NCBI RefSeq assembly: GCF_001889605.1
Contig: NZ_CP018171.1
Span: 4,176,501 to 4,240,500 of the forward strand
Direction of reading: 5' to 3'
Origin: Aquibium oceanicum
GTDB lineage: Bacteria > Pseudomonadota > Alphaproteobacteria > Rhizobiales > Rhizobiaceae
DNA: 64,000 bases
Below the pieces are notes generated by a model that was not told where the DNA came from, did not search any database, and saw only the letters and a list, made by a program, of their open reading frames with translations. Position 1 is the stretch's first letter. Every line of letters starts with the position of its first letter. This document shows, in pieces, positions 62,639-64,000 of the stretch. Position numbers and translations under genes: made by a program.

Positions 62639-63589
62639 TTACCCCGCCCAGGGCAGCCGGTCGAGATCGACGTTGCCGCCCGTGAGGATGATCCCCACCC
62701 TCTGGCCCGCGAACAGTTCCCGGTTCTTCAGCACCGCCGCTACCGCCACCGCACTCGACGGCTCGATGACGATCTTCATGCGCTCCCAGACGAGGCGCAT
62801 GGCATCGACGATTTCCTTTTCCGACACCGTCAGCACCTCGCTGACGTGGTTCGCCACGAAATGGAAGGTGAGCGGCTTCAGCGAGGCCTTCAGCCCGTCG
62901 GCGATCGTCTGCGGCGCATCGTCCTCGACGATATGGCCAGCGCGCTTCGAGCGACAGGCATCGTCGGCCTGCTCGGGCTCCGCCGCATAGACCTTCGTCG
63001 CGGGGGAGAAGCCCGAAGCCGCGAGGCACGTCCCGCTGATCAGCCCGCCGCCGCCGACCGGAGCGACGATCGCATCGAGGTGTCCGGCGTCCTGCAGCAG
63101 TTCCAGCCCGCAGGTGCCCTGCCCCGCGATCACGTGGGCATCGTCGAACGGATGGATAAAGTTCGCGCCGGTCCGCTCCAGGACCGCGGCGACCGCCTCT
63201 TCGCGGGACCTGGTCCCCGGCGGACAGGTCACCACTTCGCCGCCATAGCCGCGCACGCCGTCAAACTTCGGCTTCGCCGCAGTCTTGGGCATGACGATCG
63301 TCGAATGGATGCCGCGCCGCCCAGCGGCATAGGCGATGGCCTGTCCGTGATTGCCGGAGGAATGCGTGGCGACGCCGCGCTTCGCCTCCTCGTCCGTCAG
63401 GCTGAAGACCGCGTTGCAGGCGCCGCGCGCCTTGAAGGCGCCGACCTTCTGGAAATTCTCGCACTTGAAGAACAGGCTGGCACCGGCGAGATCGCCGAGC
63501 TGGCCGTTGGTCAGGACCGGTGTGCGGTGAACGTGTGGTCCGATGCGATCCTGAGCGGCAAGAACGTCGTCGAATGTCGGGATGTCCAT
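62639..63589 (-). CDS. Threonine/serine dehydratase (PLP)
   Basis: This 316-residue fold-type II PLP enzyme has Lys53 in NFQKVGAFKARGA as the cofactor lysine. The Asn loop is THSSGNHGQAIAYAA, the phosphate-binding glycine loop PVGGGGLISGT and the end TGGNVDLDRLPW. It lacks the C-terminal ACT domain of biosynthetic IlvA, so it is a catabolic threonine/serine dehydratase or racemase-like member. It is 7 bases after the ABC ATPase gene, which may link it to uptake of amino-acid or peptide substrates. Confidence 0.88.
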   Translation of the reverse strand: MDIPTFDDVLAAQDRIGPHVHRTPVLTNGQLGDLAGASLFFKCENFQKVGAFKARGACNAVFSLTDEEAKRGVATHSSGNHGQAIAYAAGRRGIHSTIVMPKTAAKPKFDGVRGYGGEVVTCPPGTRSREEAVAAVLERTGANFIHPFDDAHVIAGQGTCGLELLQDAGHLDAIVAPVGGGGLISGTCLAASGFSPATKVYAAEPEQADDACRSKRAGHIVEDDAPQTIADGLKASLKPLTFHFVANHVSEVLTVSEKEIVDAMRLVWERMKIVIEPSSAVAVAAVLKNRELFAGQRVGIILTGGNVDLDRLPWAG

Positions 63590-63596
63590 GGGACGC

Positions 63597-64000
63597 TCAG
63601 GCCGCCTTCTTCGCCAGCCGCTGCCGGATGCTCTCGACATCGGCGCGCGGCGTCGCCGCGAACAGCGTCCTGGTGTATTCGTGCTTCGGGTCGGCGAACA
63701 CCGCGTCGCGCGAGCCGTACTCCACCGCCTCGCCGAAATACATGACCATCACCTCGTCGGCGATGTACTTCACCACCGACAGATCGTGGCTGATGAAGAC
63801 GTAGGTGAGCTCGAACTCGTCCTGCAGGTCGGCGAGCAGGTTCAAGACCTGCGCCTGCACCGAAAGGTCGAGCGCCGAGACCGGCTCGTCGAGCACCAGC
63901 AGGCGCGGATTGAGCATCAGCGCGCGCGCGATGGCGATGCGCTGCCTCTGGCCGCCGGAGAACATGTGCGGATAGCGGTTGAAGTGCTCCGGCGCGAGGC
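63597..64000 (-). CDS. Dipeptide/oligopeptide-type ABC ATPase, partial (5' end outside)
   Basis: Only the C-terminal 133 residues are present; the reading frame stays open through the window edge ([14 protein letters not shown]...). The signature is [15 protein letters not shown], Walker [21 protein letters not shown] and the switch His in [15 protein letters not shown]. The end [22 protein letters not shown] is typical of DppF/OppF-type subunits, which power uptake of peptides or other solutes. The Walker A motif lies outside the window. Confidence 0.88.
   Translation of the reverse strand, partial: LAPEHFNRYPHMFSGGQRQRIAIARALMLNPRLLVLDEPVSALDLSVQAQVLNLLADLQDEFELTYVFISHDLSVVKYIADEVMVMYFGEAVEYGSRDAVFADPKHEYTRTLFAATPRADVESIRQRLAKKAA

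Noticed and set aside
1-64000. CRISPR array, prophage, integron or tRNA-associated island
   Set aside because: No regularly spaced repeats, phage structural genes or integrases were found; the single tRNA-Thr is intact with no duplicated 3' end seen elsewhere in the window.

Overview
The window is GC-rich, densely packed chromosomal DNA. Codon choice, gene families and operon style suggest an alphaproteobacterium of the Hyphomicrobiales (Rhizobiales), close to Mesorhizobium and other Phyllobacteriaceae. That assignment is inferred from gene content; there is no rRNA in the window to settle it. I see no insertion sequence, prophage, integrase or CRISPR array. Most genes are tightly spaced, often with 1- or 4-base start/stop overlaps. 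Many starts were set by a Shine-Dalgarno match rather than by the longest open frame.

Region 1 (1-12.4 kb) is a near-complete type II secretion system. gspD-O-K-L-M-C and gspF-G-H-I-J lie in two blocks on the minus strand, and gspE is divergent on the plus strand. A secreted protein resembling a stand-alone subtilisin propeptide (inhibitor I9-like) sits between the two blocks. A protein with five exact-length 11-residue repeats borders the cluster. gspN is absent, the GspC-like protein has no PDZ domain, and the prepilin peptidase has no methyltransferase domain.

Region 2 (12.5-29.4 kb) is a flavin monooxygenase followed by a 15-kb minus-strand catabolic array. The array holds two TRAP transporters, an acyl-CoA ligase, a fused CoA-transferase, a citrate-synthase-fold lyase, an amidohydrolase-2 protein lacking its HxH motif, two carboxymuconolactone-decarboxylase-like proteins, and TetR and LysR regulators. 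It also holds two paralogues of a family I do not recognise; each is built from two homologous halves. Three tandem CTGATC-N4-GATCAG palindromes precede tetR. The set looks like an uncharacterised organic-acid (possibly aromatic-derived) degradation pathway.

Region 3 (30.1-46.4 kb) is a second catabolic locus: a third TRAP system, a beta-keto acid cleavage enzyme (BKACE/DUF849), a 3-hydroxyacyl dehydrogenase, a Liv-type ABC transporter, hydantoinase/oxoprolinase subunits, a beta-amino-acid-type class III aminotransferase, a short-chain dehydrogenase and a GntR regulator. A shared 13-base motif occurs beside the GntR gene and again before the hydroxyacyl dehydrogenase. I infer that cyclic amides or beta-amino acids and beta-hydroxy acids converge on a beta-keto acid cleaved by BKACE.

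Region 4 (46.6-64 kb) holds tRNA-Thr(CGT), a form II coxSLM molybdenum hydroxylase, and a signalling operon (periplasmic SUOX-like protein, HK-REC-Hpt hybrid kinase, REC-HD-GYP). It continues with a DUF1611/DgcN-like protein, an EamA exporter, a nitronate monooxygenase, a membrane protein of unknown function, the ligase-associated DNA-damage module (exonuclease, DUF1232 protein, ATP-dependent ligase), a threonine/serine dehydratase, and the 3' part of a dipeptide-type ABC ATPase that runs off the window.
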